From Paenarthrobacter ilicis (GTDB taxonomy: Bacteria; Actinomycetota; Actinomycetes; Actinomycetales; Micrococcaceae), in assembly GCF_016907545.1 (NCBI RefSeq), contig NZ_JAFBCD010000001.1, forward strand, positions 1,488,001 to 1,552,000: a DNA stretch of 64,000 bases. Direction: 5' to 3'. The notes below the pieces were generated by a model that did not search any database, was not told where the DNA came from, and saw nothing but the letters and a program-made list of their open reading frames with translations. The translations under genes were made by a program, and so were the position numbers. Positions 8,996-18,463 of the stretch are shown here, piece by piece. How positions within the stretch are numbered: position 1 is the stretch's first letter; each line of letters begins with the position of its first letter.

Positions 8996-10216
8996 GTGCC
9001 CAGATCCGTTGCAGCCCACCGTCACGCGGTGCTTGAGCTGCTGGCCGCTCCCGCTGCGGCCAAAGGTGTCGAGCATCTTCCGCTGCGCGACGCACTGGGA
9101 AAGGCACTGGCCAACCACCTGCATGCACCCATTTCGCTGCCGCCCTTCGCGAACTCCCAGATGGACGGTTTCGCGGTGAGGTCCGCGGACATCCCCGACG
9201 GCGGTGCCCGGCTACGGGTGGCCCCTCCGGTGCCGGCGGGCAAGGCGCCCGCGGCCCTTGCACCGGGCTTCGCCGCGCCCATCATGACCGGCGCCCTCAT
9301 CCCCGAAGGTGCTGACGCCGTCGTTCCCATCGAAAAGGCCGTGCCGGATTCCTTTCCGGATCCCGCGTCCACCGACGCGACCGTTACGTTGCCCGCTGTT
9401 GCAGCAGGAACCTACATCCGGAACCAGGGCAGCGACATAGAAGCCGGCCAGTTGGCCCTGCCGGCGGGTACCCGGCTTGGTCCGGCGCAACTGGGCCTGG
9501 CAGCCGCGTTGGGACTCAACACCGTGGAGGTCCGGAAAGCGCTGCGGGTCCTGCTGGTCACTACGGGCGACGAAGTGCTGGAACCGGGGGAGCATCTGAC
9601 CCCAGGCAAGATCTACGACTCCAACGGCACGTTGCTGGAAGCGTCTTTGCAGGAAGCGGGCCTTGGGGTGGTTCGCGCCGGAATCTCCAACGACAATCCG
9701 GCCACCTTGCTGGAGGTGCTGGAAAGGCATACGTCCCGGGCCACCAACCCTGTGGACCTGATCATCACCACGGGCGGGGTGAGCAAAGGCGCGTACGAGG
9801 TTGTCCGGCAAGCCATGGCCGGCCACCCGGTGGACTTTCTTCCCGTAGCCATGCAGCCGGGAGGCCCGCAGGGGCTGGGCAGTTTCCAGGGAGTACCCTT
9901 CCTTGGTTTCCCCGGGAACCCGGTCAGCTGCCTCGTTTCCTTCGAGATGTTCCTGCGGCCGGTTCTCAGGGACCTTCTGGGCACCCCGTCCCCCCGGCAC
10001 GCACGCAACGTGGTCCTGGCCGAACGCCTGACTTCTCCGGATGGGAAGCACCAGATCCGCCGGGGCAGGGTGGACGGGGACGGAACGGTCCGCATGGAGG
10101 GGGGAGCAGGCTCGCACTTGGTCCATGCCCTGGCCCGCGCCAATGCCCTGGTACACATCCCCGCTGACGTCACGGAACTCCCGGCCGGTGCTGAGGTGGA
10201 AGTATGGATGCTGTGA
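8996..10216 (+). CDS. moeA: molybdopterin molybdenumtransferase MoeA
   Basis: Inserts molybdate into adenylated molybdopterin. The 406 residues show the family hallmarks SQMDGFAV (N-terminal domain I), the molybdopterin-binding domain with TGDE and the SNGTLL stretch, TTGGVSKG, and GFPGNPVS, plus the C-terminal domain IV. The GTG start is fixed by AGGAGG 6 bases upstream. A TAGTCT box at 8922-8927 may provide a separate promoter. It is the first of four overlapping cofactor genes: moeA, moaC, mogA, moaE. Confidence 0.95.
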   Translation: MPRSVAAHRHAVLELLAAPAAAKGVEHLPLRDALGKALANHLHAPISLPPFANSQMDGFAVRSADIPDGGARLRVAPPVPAGKAPAALAPGFAAPIMTGALIPEGADAVVPIEKAVPDSFPDPASTDATVTLPAVAAGTYIRNQGSDIEAGQLALPAGTRLGPAQLGLAAALGLNTVEVRKALRVLLVTTGDEVLEPGEHLTPGKIYDSNGTLLEASLQEAGLGVVRAGISNDNPATLLEVLERHTSRATNPVDLIITTGGVSKGAYEVVRQAMAGHPVDFLPVAMQPGGPQGLGSFQGVPFLGFPGNPVSCLVSFEMFLRPVLRDLLGTPSPRHARNVVLAERLTSPDGKHQIRRGRVDGDGTVRMEGGAGSHLVHALARANALVHIPADVTELPAGAEVEVWML

Positions 10217-10776
10217 ATGACATAACCGGCACCCAGCCCAACGCAGGTGGCTTGACCCATCTGCGCCAGGACGGCACAGCACAAATGGTGGACGTCTCGG
10301 ACAAAGCGGTCACCACCCGTGTGGCCACTGCGACTGCCACGCTGCACAGCACCAAGGAAGTCCTGGCCCTGCTCGGGGCCGGAGAGCTCCCCAAAGGCGA
10401 CGCGCTCGCCGTGGCGCGGGTGGCAGGGATCATGGCGGCCAAGAAGACCCCGGACCTGATCCCGCTCTGCCATCCCTTGCCGATTTCCAAAGTCACGGTG
10501 GATTTTGACCTGGGGGAGGACACCATCGGTGTTGTGGCCACGGTCAAAACCAGGGGAGTCACCGGCGTCGAGATGGAAGCCCTGACGGCTGCTTCCGTTG
10601 CCGCGTTGGGCGTCTACGACATGATCAAGGCAGTAGACAAGAATGCCGTGATCACCGACATCCGTGTCCTGGCTAAAAGTGGTGGCAAGAGCGGTGACTG
10701 GTCCATCAGCCCCTCATCCAGCCAGTCATCCAATCAGTCCAGCCCCTCATCCAATCAGGAAGGCTCCGACGCATGA
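10204..10776 (+). CDS. moaC: cyclic pyranopterin monophosphate synthase MoaC
   Basis: Converts 3',8-cyclo-GTP into cyclic pyranopterin monophosphate. The 190 residues carry the conserved blocks [22 protein letters not shown] and GVEMEALTA, with the active-site Lys in YDMIKAVDK. The core ends near residue 160. A Ser/Asn/Gln-rich tail of about 25 residues follows, encoded by a short imperfect DNA repeat (around 10705-10760), which is unusual for the family. The ATG overlaps the end of moeA by 13 bases. Confidence 0.95.
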   Translation: MDAVNDITGTQPNAGGLTHLRQDGTAQMVDVSDKAVTTRVATATATLHSTKEVLALLGAGELPKGDALAVARVAGIMAAKKTPDLIPLCHPLPISKVTVDFDLGEDTIGVVATVKTRGVTGVEMEALTAASVAALGVYDMIKAVDKNAVITDIRVLAKSGGKSGDWSISPSSSQSSNQSSPSSNQEGSDA

Positions 10777-11273
10777 GCGCTTGTGAACCCGGGCACGGAC
10801 CCCGCAAAGCCGGCGTCGTCATTGCCTCAACACGTGCCGCTGCCGGGGTCTACGCGGACGAGACCGGCCCGATCATTGCCGACTGGCTCACGGAACACGG
10901 CTTCGATACCTTTCCCGCCATGGTGGTCCCTGACGGTGAGCCGGTGGGCGCAGCCCTGCGGGCCCTGTTGACGCAGGAGCCGGCCGTGATCATCACCAGC
11001 GGCGGAACGGGCCTCAGCCCTGACGACCATACGCCGGAGATGACCCTCCCACTTCTGGACCGCGAGATCCCTGGCCTGATGGAAGGCATCCGGCGTGCCG
11101 GCGCTGCCAAGACTCCGCTGGCCATGCTGAGCCGTGGCCACGCGGGAGCTGCCGGCACAACGTTCATCATCAACCTCCCGGGTTCTCCCAAAGGCGTGAT
11201 GGACGGCTTGGCCGTCCTGGACCCCGTGATTGGGCACCTGTGCGATCAATTGGAAGGAAACCATGGGCACTGA
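10773..11273 (+). CDS. mogA: MogA/MoaB-family molybdopterin adenylyltransferase
   Basis: Activates molybdopterin by adenylation before MoeA inserts molybdate. The 166 residues contain the substrate-binding motifs [15 protein letters not shown] and LPGSPKGV. The ATG overlaps the moaC stop (ATGA). The actinobacterial protein is usually annotated MogA or MoaB; the two are homologous and I cannot separate them by sight. Confidence 0.92.
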   Translation: MSACEPGHGPRKAGVVIASTRAAAGVYADETGPIIADWLTEHGFDTFPAMVVPDGEPVGAALRALLTQEPAVIITSGGTGLSPDDHTPEMTLPLLDREIPGLMEGIRRAGAAKTPLAMLSRGHAGAAGTTFIINLPGSPKGVMDGLAVLDPVIGHLCDQLEGNHGH

Positions 11274-11718
11274 AACGGACTTTGAGGTTGTTAACGCGGT
11301 CCTGAGCTCCCAGCCGATCTCCGTTGACCAGGCCATCCGTGCCGTGGAGTCGGACACCGCGGGCGCGGTGGTCAGCTTCAGCGGCGTCGTCAGGAACCAC
11401 GACGGCGGCAAGGCTGTAACCCGGTTGAGCTACAGTGCCCACCCCACAGCGCACCAGGTCATGTCCGACGTCGTGGCCCGCTTGGTGGCGGAGCACTCCG
11501 GCGAGGCACAACAGCCCGTCCGGATCTGGGCTGCGCACCGGATCGGGACGTTGGAAATTGGCGATCCCGCACTGGTTTGTGCCGTGGCCGCCGCCCACCG
11601 GGGACAGGCTTTCGCGGTCTGCAGCGAACTCGTGGACAGGATCAAAGCCCAAGTGCCCATCTGGAAGGAACAATTCTTCGTGGACGGCACCGTGGAGTGG
11701 GTAGGGGCAGGGGAGTAG
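11263..11718 (+). CDS. moaE: molybdopterin synthase catalytic subunit MoaE
   Basis: Catalytic large subunit that, with thiocarboxylated MoaD, converts cyclic pyranopterin monophosphate to molybdopterin. The 151 residues show the conserved GAVVSFSGVVRNHDGG block, the HRIG segment and the PIWKEQFF active-site Lys region. The start at ATG 11263 is preceded by GGAAGGA and overlaps the mogA stop by 11 bases. It closes the moeA-moaC-mogA-moaE operon. Confidence 0.94.
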   Translation: MGTETDFEVVNAVLSSQPISVDQAIRAVESDTAGAVVSFSGVVRNHDGGKAVTRLSYSAHPTAHQVMSDVVARLVAEHSGEAQQPVRIWAAHRIGTLEIGDPALVCAVAAAHRGQAFAVCSELVDRIKAQVPIWKEQFFVDGTVEWVGAGE

Positions 11719-11756
11719 CCACTGGTCACGGTTCCTGCCGCAGGGCCGCCCGGCGG

Positions 11757-11769
11757 TAGGGTTGATGCC
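11757..11769 (+). promoter_or_regulatory. dapB promoter -10 box, leaderless arrangement
   Basis: TAGGGT at 11757-11762 lies 7 bases before the dapB ATG. It separates dapB from the moa operon as its own transcription unit. Confidence 0.6.
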
Positions 11770-12528
11770 ATGACCGAACAACTCGCTGTTGCAGTGCTGG
11801 GCGCCAACGGGCGCATGGGAATCGAGGCCGTGAAGGCCGTGGAAGCAGCTGCGGACATGAAGCTGGTGGCCGCCCTTGGTCGGGGCGACTCCCTGGACGA
11901 ACTGCTCGACGCCGGAGCCCGCTACGTCGTGGACCTGACTGTTCCCGACATCACTGAGACCAACGTCCGCTTCGCGGTCCAGCACGGCATCCACGCTGTG
12001 GTGGGCACCACCGGGTGGAACGCAGGCCGTCTCGAATCCTTGAAGGAGCTTTTGGACCAGCAACCGGACACTGGTGTCCTCATTGCTCCCAACTTTGCCC
12101 TCGGGTCCGTCCTCGCCTCCGCATTCGCTGCCAAAGCGTCGCAATACTTTGAATCCGTGGAGATCATCGAGCTTCACCACCCCAACAAGGTGGATGCTCC
12201 CTCCGGAACCGCAGTGCGAACTGCCCAGCTCATTGCAGAAGCCCGCCAGGAAGCAGGGATCCCGGCCAGCCCCGACGCTACCGAGACCTCCATGGATGGT
12301 GCCCGCGGCTGCGATGTTGACGGCGTTCGCGTCCACAGTGTCCGCCTCCGGGGCCTGGTGGCCCACCAGGAAGTGCTGTTCGGCGGACCGGGCGAGCAAT
12401 TGACGCTGCGGCACGACTCGTTCGATCGCGCCTCCTTCATGCCGGGGGTGCTGCTGGGACTGCGGAAGGTCGCCCACCATCCCGGCCTCACGGTGGGCCT
12501 GGACGGCTACTTGGACCTGGGGCTCTAG
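11770..12528 (+). CDS. dapB: 4-hydroxy-tetrahydrodipicolinate reductase DapB
   Basis: NAD(P)H-dependent reductase of the lysine/diaminopimelate pathway. The 252 residues open with the dinucleotide motif GANGRMG (11-17), carry GTTGW, and have the substrate-binding ELHHPNKVDAPSGTA block with the catalytic His pair and Lys. The length is normal for actinobacterial DapB. dapA (15808) and dapF (28429) are in the same window but in separate transcription units. Confidence 0.96.
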   Translation: MTEQLAVAVLGANGRMGIEAVKAVEAAADMKLVAALGRGDSLDELLDAGARYVVDLTVPDITETNVRFAVQHGIHAVVGTTGWNAGRLESLKELLDQQPDTGVLIAPNFALGSVLASAFAAKASQYFESVEIIELHHPNKVDAPSGTAVRTAQLIAEARQEAGIPASPDATETSMDGARGCDVDGVRVHSVRLRGLVAHQEVLFGGPGEQLTLRHDSFDRASFMPGVLLGLRKVAHHPGLTVGLDGYLDLGL

Positions 12529-12532
12529 CGCC

Positions 12533-13021
12533 GTGGCGAATCTGTGGACAGCTTTCAAGAACAACCGGACCAAAATCTGGGTCGGTGCCATCACCTTGTT
12601 GCTGGTGCTGTACCTGGTGGTCTCCGTGCAGCGTTCGTTCCTTCTGCTGGGCGATCCCAACCTGGTGGCCAAGGGCATAGGTGCCGCCTACCTGGTCCTC
12701 CCGGTGATCGGAGCGTGGGCGCTCATCCGCGAACTTCTGTTCGGGGCCCGCACAGAGCAGATGGCCAAGGTCCTCGAGGCCGAGGGCGGACTGCCGGTGG
12801 ACACGCTGCCCCGCACTCCCGGTGGCCGGATTGTGCGTGCCGCCGCTGATGCCGAGTTTGAAAAGTACCGGGTGGAAGCCGAAGCAGCGCCGGAGGATTG
12901 GCGCTCATGGTTCCGCCTGAGCTGCGCCTACGACGCCGCCGGGGACCGCAAGAGAGCCCGCGCGTCCATGCGGGATGCCGTGAAGCTGTTCCGGACTCAG
13001 CCCACGACGGCCGGCCGGTAA
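12533..13021 (+). CDS. conserved membrane protein with TPR-like C terminus
   Basis: A 162-residue protein of unknown function. Two hydrophobic segments near residues 17-34 and 48-66 are followed by a charged cytoplasmic part in which WRSWFRLSCAYDAAGDRKRARASMRDAVKLF resembles one tetratricopeptide repeat (split for reading: WRSWFRLSCAYDAAGD then RKRARASMRDAVKLF). It starts at GTG 4 bases after the dapB stop, so the two are likely co-transcribed. Its 3' end overlaps the convergent acyltransferase-like gene by 25 bases. Placement after dapB suggests, but does not show, a cell-envelope role. Confidence 0.75.
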   Translation: MANLWTAFKNNRTKIWVGAITLLLVLYLVVSVQRSFLLLGDPNLVAKGIGAAYLVLPVIGAWALIRELLFGARTEQMAKVLEAEGGLPVDTLPRTPGGRIVRAAADAEFEKYRVEAEAAPEDWRSWFRLSCAYDAAGDRKRARASMRDAVKLFRTQPTTAGR

Positions 13022-14232
13022 CGCGCCAGCCGGGACGCCTGGTGGGCTACCCATTCCAACGGCCCCCTGCGTCCCAACAATCCAAAGCACACCCCGATGC
13101 CCACTGCGCATAGCGCTTGGGCCCAGTACATTCCTTCCGGGGTCCACCCGACGGGAAGCGGCTGGTTGGTGAACCCGGACACCACCCACACATGCGCTGA
13201 ATACAGCGTCAGCGTCATGGAACCCGGCCCGCTGAGGATCAGCAGGATGTTGGCTCCGGCGCGCTGGACCGCCCCGGCCAGCAGCAACATCGAACCCACC
13301 ACGGCGGACGCTGTACCGCTGGTGTGCAGCAGGTCCAGGGTGCTGCCCGCGTGGGGTGACGCCGTGGCCAGCCACCACCACGAATCAGTTTGTTGCAGGC
13401 CGGTGAGATTGACCTGGAGCATGCTCTGCAGCGGGTATCCCCTGGTCACGGGCAGCGCCTCCAATGCTTCCCGGCCACCCCAAAGTTCCATGGCAACAAA
13501 GCCCATGATCTTGGACAGAACAGCGGTGACCACTCCGCAGGCCACCAGCAACACCTGGATCTTCGTGGACGTCAACGCCAGCCTCCCCACCACCAGTCCC
13601 ACCAGGACATAGGAGAGCCACTGGATCACCGGGTAGTAGCCAGTGATGAAGATGTCTCCCAGCAAGCGTCCGGGCGTTTCAAAATCATCGGTTCCGGGAT
13701 TGTGCCCCAGGCGCAGGGGCGGGTTTGCGTCCAACAGGACGGGACGGATGAGGAAAGCTGCCAGCGGCGACGCAAGGACCCACGCGAGCGCCCACCAGCA
13801 CAGGGCACGGAGCCGCATGCCAAGGAACGGGAGTACGCAGAGGAAGAGGAAGGCGTAGTGGACCAGGATCACCGCGATGTTGACGTCCAGGCCGCCCAGC
13901 ATGAATCCGACGACGGCAATCACCAGGGCGCGCGCTGCCACTCCGCGCCTGGCAGCCCACAGCGCGGCCCCTGTTCGCGGCTCCTGCTTTCCCGTGCTCA
14001 GTGCCAGGCCAATACCGGCCAGCACAGCAAACAACGCCGCAGACCTGCCTGAAAAAACCAGTCCCACAAAGGTGGGGTCCCACGCGGGTGGCGGGCCGAA
14101 AGTGGGCATCAGGTGGGTGGCCATCATGCCCAGCAATGCTGCGCCGCGGGCGGCGTCAATGCCAATCAAGCGGGGCGAGGCGGCAGCGGCTGGGGACGGA
14201 TCCCCGTGGCGCGCCGTCTCATGCGAAGTCAT
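12997..14232 (-). CDS. polytopic membrane protein, heparan-alpha-glucosaminide N-acetyltransferase-like/DUF418 type
   Basis: A 411-residue integral membrane protein with about ten hydrophobic helices. The N-terminal RLIGIDAARGAALLGMMATH block is typical of the membrane acetyltransferase families (DUF1624/DUF418), in which a His in the first loop takes part in acyl transfer. The substrate is unknown. It is monocistronic, with its 3' end overlapping the gene downstream of dapB and its 5' end facing the SGNH hydrolase gene. Pairing with an SGNH hydrolase hints at envelope glycan acylation and deacylation, but this is inference. Confidence 0.78.
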   Translation of the reverse strand: MTSHETARHGDPSPAAAASPRLIGIDAARGAALLGMMATHLMPTFGPPPAWDPTFVGLVFSGRSAALFAVLAGIGLALSTGKQEPRTGAALWAARRGVAARALVIAVVGFMLGGLDVNIAVILVHYAFLFLCVLPFLGMRLRALCWWALAWVLASPLAAFLIRPVLLDANPPLRLGHNPGTDDFETPGRLLGDIFITGYYPVIQWLSYVLVGLVVGRLALTSTKIQVLLVACGVVTAVLSKIMGFVAMELWGGREALEALPVTRGYPLQSMLQVNLTGLQQTDSWWWLATASPHAGSTLDLLHTSGTASAVVGSMLLLAGAVQRAGANILLILSGPGSMTLTLYSAHVWVVSGFTNQPLPVGWTPEGMYWAQALCAVGIGVCFGLLGRRGPLEWVAHQASRLARYRPAVVG

Positions 14233-14269
14233 GGTGTGATCGTCTCACAGGCCTCCGGGGAGTCCCCTG

Positions 14270-14283
14270 TAGAGTCCTGAGTC
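14270..14283 (+). promoter_or_regulatory. promoter -10 box of the SGNH hydrolase gene
   Basis: TAGAGT at 14270-14275 lies 8 bases before the ATG at 14284, so the transcript is leaderless or nearly so. Confidence 0.5.
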
Positions 14284-15273
14284 ATGGATTCCGTGATGGC
14301 CCGGTGGGCCGGGGTATTTGACATTGTCCACGACGCCGATGGCTGGCAGCAGTTCCGCCGGCTGGACAGCACGCTGTTCATGCCGCCGGCAACGGACGGG
14401 CTGGAGGAACGCGCAAAGATGTGCGCCGGCATCCATGCGACGTGGACAGCATCAGGCGGCAGGCTGGTCATCGAAGCAGAGGGGCAAGGGGACGGCTCAC
14501 CTTTCGACGTCCTGGTCAATGGTGCACTGGCACATCGACTTGATGGCCGGGGGCGGGTCAGCCATGACGTTGACCTTGGCCGCATCCCCGCTGGCTCCAC
14601 CGTCCAGGTGTGGCTGCCGCAGTATGGCTTCCTCCGGGTCCTGGAGATCTCGCTCCGGGGACCGGGGGTGGCCACCGCTCCTGCAGGCGGCAAGCGCTGG
14701 GTTGCCTACGGTAGTTCCATCACCCAGTGCCGGCAGGCTGACGGCCCGTCGGAAGCGTGGACGGCGCTGGTTGCCAGGCGTCATGGGTGGCAGTTGCGGT
14801 CCTTGGGTTTCGGCAGCGAATGCCATCTGGATCCCGCAGTGCTGGAGACGTTTTCCCAGGTTCCCGCTGACGTCATTTCCTTGTGCCTGGGCATCAACGT
14901 CTACAACGCGGCCACCTTCTCCGCCAGGACTTTCGCCAGCCAGGCCCTGGGCTTCATCCGAAGCGTCAGGAAGGCCCATCCAGGTATTCCGCTCGCCGTG
15001 ATCTCACCAGTGTTGTCCTTGCCGCGCGAGGACGTCCCGAACGCCGTGGGGTGGACGTTGGCGGATTACAGGAAGGCGGTGGGGGATGCCGTGCAGGCGA
15101 TTCGTGGGCGCGGTGACGCGCTGACGTTCCTCATTGACGGGGAAACCATCCTTACTGCCCGGGAAGCAGCGGACCTGATGCCGGACACTTTGCATCCCAA
15201 CAACCACGGCTACCGGCTGATGGCTGACAGGGTTGGGCCCCGGCTGGAAGCCCTGGTCGCCAATACCAGGTGA
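14284..15273 (+). CDS. SGNH/GDSL-type hydrolase
   Basis: A 329-residue esterase-like protein. An N-terminal beta-rich domain (about 1-135) precedes the SGNH hydrolase fold. Block I is YGSSIT with the nucleophile Ser near residue 143, block III is LCLGINVYN, and the catalytic Asp/His block is DTLHPNNHG. No signal peptide is seen, so it appears cytoplasmic. The two-domain layout resembles bacterial carbohydrate-esterase-like enzymes, but the substrate cannot be read from sequence. The stop codon lies inside the first unit of an 18-base tandem repeat. Confidence 0.82.
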   Translation: MDSVMARWAGVFDIVHDADGWQQFRRLDSTLFMPPATDGLEERAKMCAGIHATWTASGGRLVIEAEGQGDGSPFDVLVNGALAHRLDGRGRVSHDVDLGRIPAGSTVQVWLPQYGFLRVLEISLRGPGVATAPAGGKRWVAYGSSITQCRQADGPSEAWTALVARRHGWQLRSLGFGSECHLDPAVLETFSQVPADVISLCLGINVYNAATFSARTFASQALGFIRSVRKAHPGIPLAVISPVLSLPREDVPNAVGWTLADYRKAVGDAVQAIRGRGDALTFLIDGETILTAREAADLMPDTLHPNNHGYRLMADRVGPRLEALVANTR

Positions 15274-15329
15274 CCCGGCGTTAGCAGGTGACCCGCCACT
15301 ACCAGGTGACCCGCCACTACCAGGTGACC
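15267..15329 (+). repeat. 18-base tandem repeat, about 3.5 copies
   Basis: Units begin at 15267, 15285, 15303 and 15321 (partial). The consensus is CAGGTGACCCGCCACTAC; units 2 and 3 are identical and unit 1 differs at its 3' end. The first unit overlaps the stop codon of the SGNH hydrolase gene. It is a small minisatellite, not a CRISPR array. Confidence 0.9.
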
Positions 15330-15346
15330 GGTGGGGAGCCCCAGCC

Positions 15347-15381
15347 TTGTCTTCGAATATATGTTCGAATACCATGAATGC
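15347..15381 (+). promoter_or_regulatory. SOS promoter with LexA box (leaderless)
   Basis: A -35 TTGTCT (15347-15352), 17-base spacer and -10 TACCAT (15370-15375) are followed 6 bases later by ATG 15382. The spacer contains CGAATATATGTTCG (15354-15367), which matches the actinobacterial LexA consensus CGAAC-N4-GTTCG at all but one defined position. Confidence 0.72.
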
Positions 15382-15717
15382 ATGAACGATCTCCCCACGC
15401 CGCTGGAAGGGCCCAATGGCCCCATGAAGGCGATGAGCCCGGGCGTTGTTGATTTCCTCTTCCGGCAGCTGGTGGCCGGAGAGCCTCCCGAGGATACGCA
15501 GTGGCGCAGCGAAGGAAAGGTGTTGGCCGAACAGCCACCCGGGCCTGAGCTGGCACGCAGGCTCTCCGATGCGGACCTGGACTCACTGACGCCCATGGAG
15601 TTGTTCGAATACGTCAGGGCCTCGCAGCGCTTGGTTGCTTGGGCGGGGCAACTTAAGGACAGTGCTGTGGCCCGGTACTGCGCTGACCAGCCCACGCGCG
15701 CGCAAAAGGCCCAGTAG
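15382..15717 (+). pseudogene. DUF222 (13E12-type) HNH endonuclease family fragment
   Basis: A 111-codon frame whose sequence (LSDADLDSLTPMELFEYVRASQRLVAWAGQ, in two pieces LSDADLDSLTPMELFE and YVRASQRLVAWAGQ) matches the N terminus of DUF222/13E12 proteins. These normally run to 400-600 residues and end in an HNH nuclease domain. Here a TAG stops translation after residue 111, and no further DUF222 or HNH sequence remains before the dapA promoter. The SOS promoter in front is intact. The gene could be a decayed remnant or a short expressed protein. Mycobacterial 13E12 genes are also SOS-regulated. Confidence 0.75.
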
Positions 15718-15772
15718 TCGCGCAAGTGCTCACGTAGTGCTGGATGCGAGGACCATCACTCGAGACCCATTC

Positions 15773-15807
15773 TTGTAACACGGCCGTCACAGGGTAACGT
15801 TTTTCCT
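15773..15807 (+). promoter_or_regulatory. dapA promoter (leaderless)
   Basis: TTGTAA (15773-15778), a 16-base spacer and TAACGT (15795-15800), then 7 bases to the dapA ATG. Both hexamers are good matches, making this one of the clearest promoters in the window. Confidence 0.68.
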
Positions 15808-16719
15808 ATGTCTGACTTGCGCGCGCCCTCTCCTGCACTTGGTACCTTGTTGACCGCCATGGTCACCCCCTTCACTGAAGACGGCAAGGTTGACTATGAC
15901 CAGGCGGCAGCGTTGGCGGAAAAGCTCGTCCAGGACGGTTGTGACGGGCTGGTTGTCACTGGCACTACCGGCGAAACGTCCACGCTCACCGATGACGAAA
16001 ACGTCGGAATGTTCCGCGCTGTCAAAGAAGCCGTTGGCGGCAAGGCTGCCATCATCGCGGGCACCGGCACCAACGACACCGCCCACTCAGTGCACCTTTC
16101 GCAGCGTGCGGCCGAGGTAGGGGTGGACGGTCTCCTCATCGTCACGCCGTACTACAACAAGCCCAGCCAGGCAGGTGTCCGCGCACACTTCGAAACCATT
16201 GCCTCGGCCACTGACCTCCCCGTCATGCTCTATGACATTCCGGGACGTTCCTCCATCGCCATCGCTCCGGAAACCATGATCAGCCTGGCCAAGCACCGGA
16301 ACATTGTTGCCGTCAAAGACGCCAAAGCCGACTTCGCGGCTGCCACGCGCGTCATGGCGGAGACAGACCTGCTCTTCTACTCCGGTGACGACGGACTGAC
16401 GCTCCAGTGGATGGCCCTGGGTGCTGTTGGCCTGGTGGGCGTCACCACCCACGTTGCCACGCGGCGCTTCCGCCAGTTGGTGGACGCCGTCAATGCCAAT
16501 GACCTCGCTACCGCGCGGTCCATCAATTTTGAACTGGAACCCGTGGTGCGTGGAACCATGACCCGGGTCCAAGGCGCTGTTGCCGCCAAGCAGATTCTCA
16601 AGTGGCAGGGAGTCCTGCCCAACTCGGTTGTCCGTTTGCCCCTCGTGGAGCCGGACGCGGCCGAGATCGACACCATCCGCGGGGACTTGGCAGAAGCCGG
16701 AATGGACTTCACCGTCTAG
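15808..16719 (+). CDS. dapA: 4-hydroxy-tetrahydrodipicolinate synthase DapA
   Basis: Condenses pyruvate with aspartate semialdehyde at the entry to lysine/diaminopimelate synthesis. The 303 residues show TGTTGETSTL (pyruvate binding), the Tyr in YYNKPSQAG, MLYDIPGR, and the Schiff-base Lys in VAVKDAKAD. Length is typical. RNase J begins 26 bases downstream, a pairing conserved across actinobacteria, so the two are probably co-transcribed. Confidence 0.97.
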   Translation: MSDLRAPSPALGTLLTAMVTPFTEDGKVDYDQAAALAEKLVQDGCDGLVVTGTTGETSTLTDDENVGMFRAVKEAVGGKAAIIAGTGTNDTAHSVHLSQRAAEVGVDGLLIVTPYYNKPSQAGVRAHFETIASATDLPVMLYDIPGRSSIAIAPETMISLAKHRNIVAVKDAKADFAAATRVMAETDLLFYSGDDGLTLQWMALGAVGLVGVTTHVATRRFRQLVDAVNANDLATARSINFELEPVVRGTMTRVQGAVAAKQILKWQGVLPNSVVRLPLVEPDAAEIDTIRGDLAEAGMDFTV

Positions 16720-16745
16720 GACGCTTCGCCGGAAAGTAGCAAAAC

Positions 16746-18437
16746 ATGACCCAAACCGCCCTTCCCGGATTGGTTACTCCGCCTAAATTGCCCAAAGGCA
16801 CTCTGCGGATCGTTCCGCTCGGCGGACTGGGGGAGATCGGCCGCAACATGGCGGTCTTCGAAATCGACGGCAAATTGCTGGTTGTTGACTGCGGGGTACT
16901 GTTCCCGGAGGAAACCCAGCCTGGCGTGGATTTGATTCTTCCCGATTTCTCGTACATCGAGGATCGGTTGGATGACGTGGTGGGCGTAGTGCTGACCCAC
17001 GGCCACGAGGACCACATTGGTGCAGTTCCCTACCTGTTGCGCCTGAAGGCGGACATCCCCCTGATTGGCTCGCAGCTCACCCTTGCCCTGGTGGAAGCGA
17101 AGCTCCAGGAACACCGGATCAAGCCCTACACCCTCACGGTCAAAGAGGGCCAGGTGGAGCAGTTCGGACCATTCGAGTGCGAATTCGTGGCCGTCAACCA
17201 CTCCATTCCGGACGCGCTGGCTGTCTTCATCCGTACAGACGGCGGAAACGTCCTGCACACCGGCGACTTCAAGATGGACCAGCTGCCGCTTGATGGCCGC
17301 ATCACCGATCTCCGGCACTTCGCGCGGCTTGGCGAAGAAGGCGTGGATCTCTTCATGGCCGATTCCACCAACGCCGACGTGCCCGGCTTCACCACGGCCG
17401 AAAAAGAAATCGGGCCCACCTTGGACCGTCTGTTCGGGCAGGCAAAGAAGCGCCTCATCGTCGCGTCCTTCTCTTCCCACGTCCACAGGGTGCAGCAGGT
17501 CCTGGATGCGGCTGAAAAGCACGGACGCAAAGTGGCCTTCGTGGGCCGGTCCATGGTCCGCAACATGGCCATAGCGGCAAAACTCGGTTACCTCGATGTT
17601 CCGGACAACATCCTGGTGGACATCAAGAACATCGACAACATGCCGGATGACCGGGTGGTCCTGATGTCCACCGGTTCCCAGGGTGAGCCCATGGCTGCCC
17701 TGTCCCGGATGGCCAATGGCGATCACCGCGTGATCGTGGGCAAGGGCGATACCGTCATCCTGGCCTCCAGCCTGATTCCCGGCAACGAGAATGCGGTGTT
17801 CCGCATCATCAACGGCCTGCTGAAGCTGGGTGCAGACGTCATCCACAAGGGCACCGCAAAAGTCCACGTGTCTGGTCACGCTGCCGCCGGCGAACTGCTG
17901 TACTGCTACAACATCCTTGAACCGCTGAACGCCATGCCGGTGCACGGCGAAACCCGCCACCTCATCGCCAACGGCAACATCGCTTTGGAATCCGGAGTTC
18001 CTTCGGAGGGCATCATCCTCAGCGACAACGGAACAGTCATTGACCTCAAGAACCACAAGGCCACAGTGGTGGGGCAGGTGGAGGTCGGCTTCGTCTACGT
18101 TGACGGCTCCAGCGTCGGCGAAATCACGGATGCCGATTTGAAGGATCGCCGCATCCTGGGCGATGAGGGCTTTATCTCCATCATCACCGTCATCAACCGC
18201 ACCACGGGCAAGATCGTCTCCGGTCCGGAGATCCACGCCCGCGGCGTGGCAGAGGACGACTCTGTGTTCGATGAGATCATTCCCAAGATCAATGCTGCGC
18301 TGGAAGATGCAGTGCTCAACCATGCGGACCACACCAACCACCAGCTGCAGCAGGTGGTGCGACGGATCATCGGCACCTGGGTGAACCGCAAGCTCCGCCG
18401 CCGTCCCATGATCATTCCGGTGGTCCTGGAGGCATAG
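16746..18437 (+). CDS. rnj: ribonuclease J
   Basis: Metallo-beta-lactamase/beta-CASP ribonuclease with endo- and 5'-3' exonuclease activity in mRNA decay and rRNA maturation. The 563 residues include the zinc motif [14 protein letters not shown], the HTGDFKMD segment, ADSTNAD, the beta-[12 protein letters not shown] block, HVSGHA, and a C-terminal domain ending [13 protein letters not shown]. Along with pnp it is one of two RNA-decay enzymes in the window. A strong hairpin follows the stop. Confidence 0.96.
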   Translation: MTQTALPGLVTPPKLPKGTLRIVPLGGLGEIGRNMAVFEIDGKLLVVDCGVLFPEETQPGVDLILPDFSYIEDRLDDVVGVVLTHGHEDHIGAVPYLLRLKADIPLIGSQLTLALVEAKLQEHRIKPYTLTVKEGQVEQFGPFECEFVAVNHSIPDALAVFIRTDGGNVLHTGDFKMDQLPLDGRITDLRHFARLGEEGVDLFMADSTNADVPGFTTAEKEIGPTLDRLFGQAKKRLIVASFSSHVHRVQQVLDAAEKHGRKVAFVGRSMVRNMAIAAKLGYLDVPDNILVDIKNIDNMPDDRVVLMSTGSQGEPMAALSRMANGDHRVIVGKGDTVILASSLIPGNENAVFRIINGLLKLGADVIHKGTAKVHVSGHAAAGELLYCYNILEPLNAMPVHGETRHLIANGNIALESGVPSEGIILSDNGTVIDLKNHKATVVGQVEVGFVYVDGSSVGEITDADLKDRRILGDEGFISIITVINRTTGKIVSGPEIHARGVAEDDSVFDEIIPKINAALEDAVLNHADHTNHQLQQVVRRIIGTWVNRKLRRRPMIIPVVLEA

Positions 18438-18463
18438 GCAGCAGGACAACAGCAACATGCATG

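Noticed and set aside
11170..12678. 502-codon frame antisense to moaE and dapB
   Set aside because: Spans two real genes on the other strand and their intergenic promoter, so it is not coding.
15267..15329. CRISPR-like short repeats
   Set aside because: The copies are directly adjacent with no spacers and there are no cas genes; it is a tandem minisatellite.
16716..18458. 580-codon frame antisense to rnj
   Set aside because: Same shadow effect; no domain resemblance and rnj is unambiguous.
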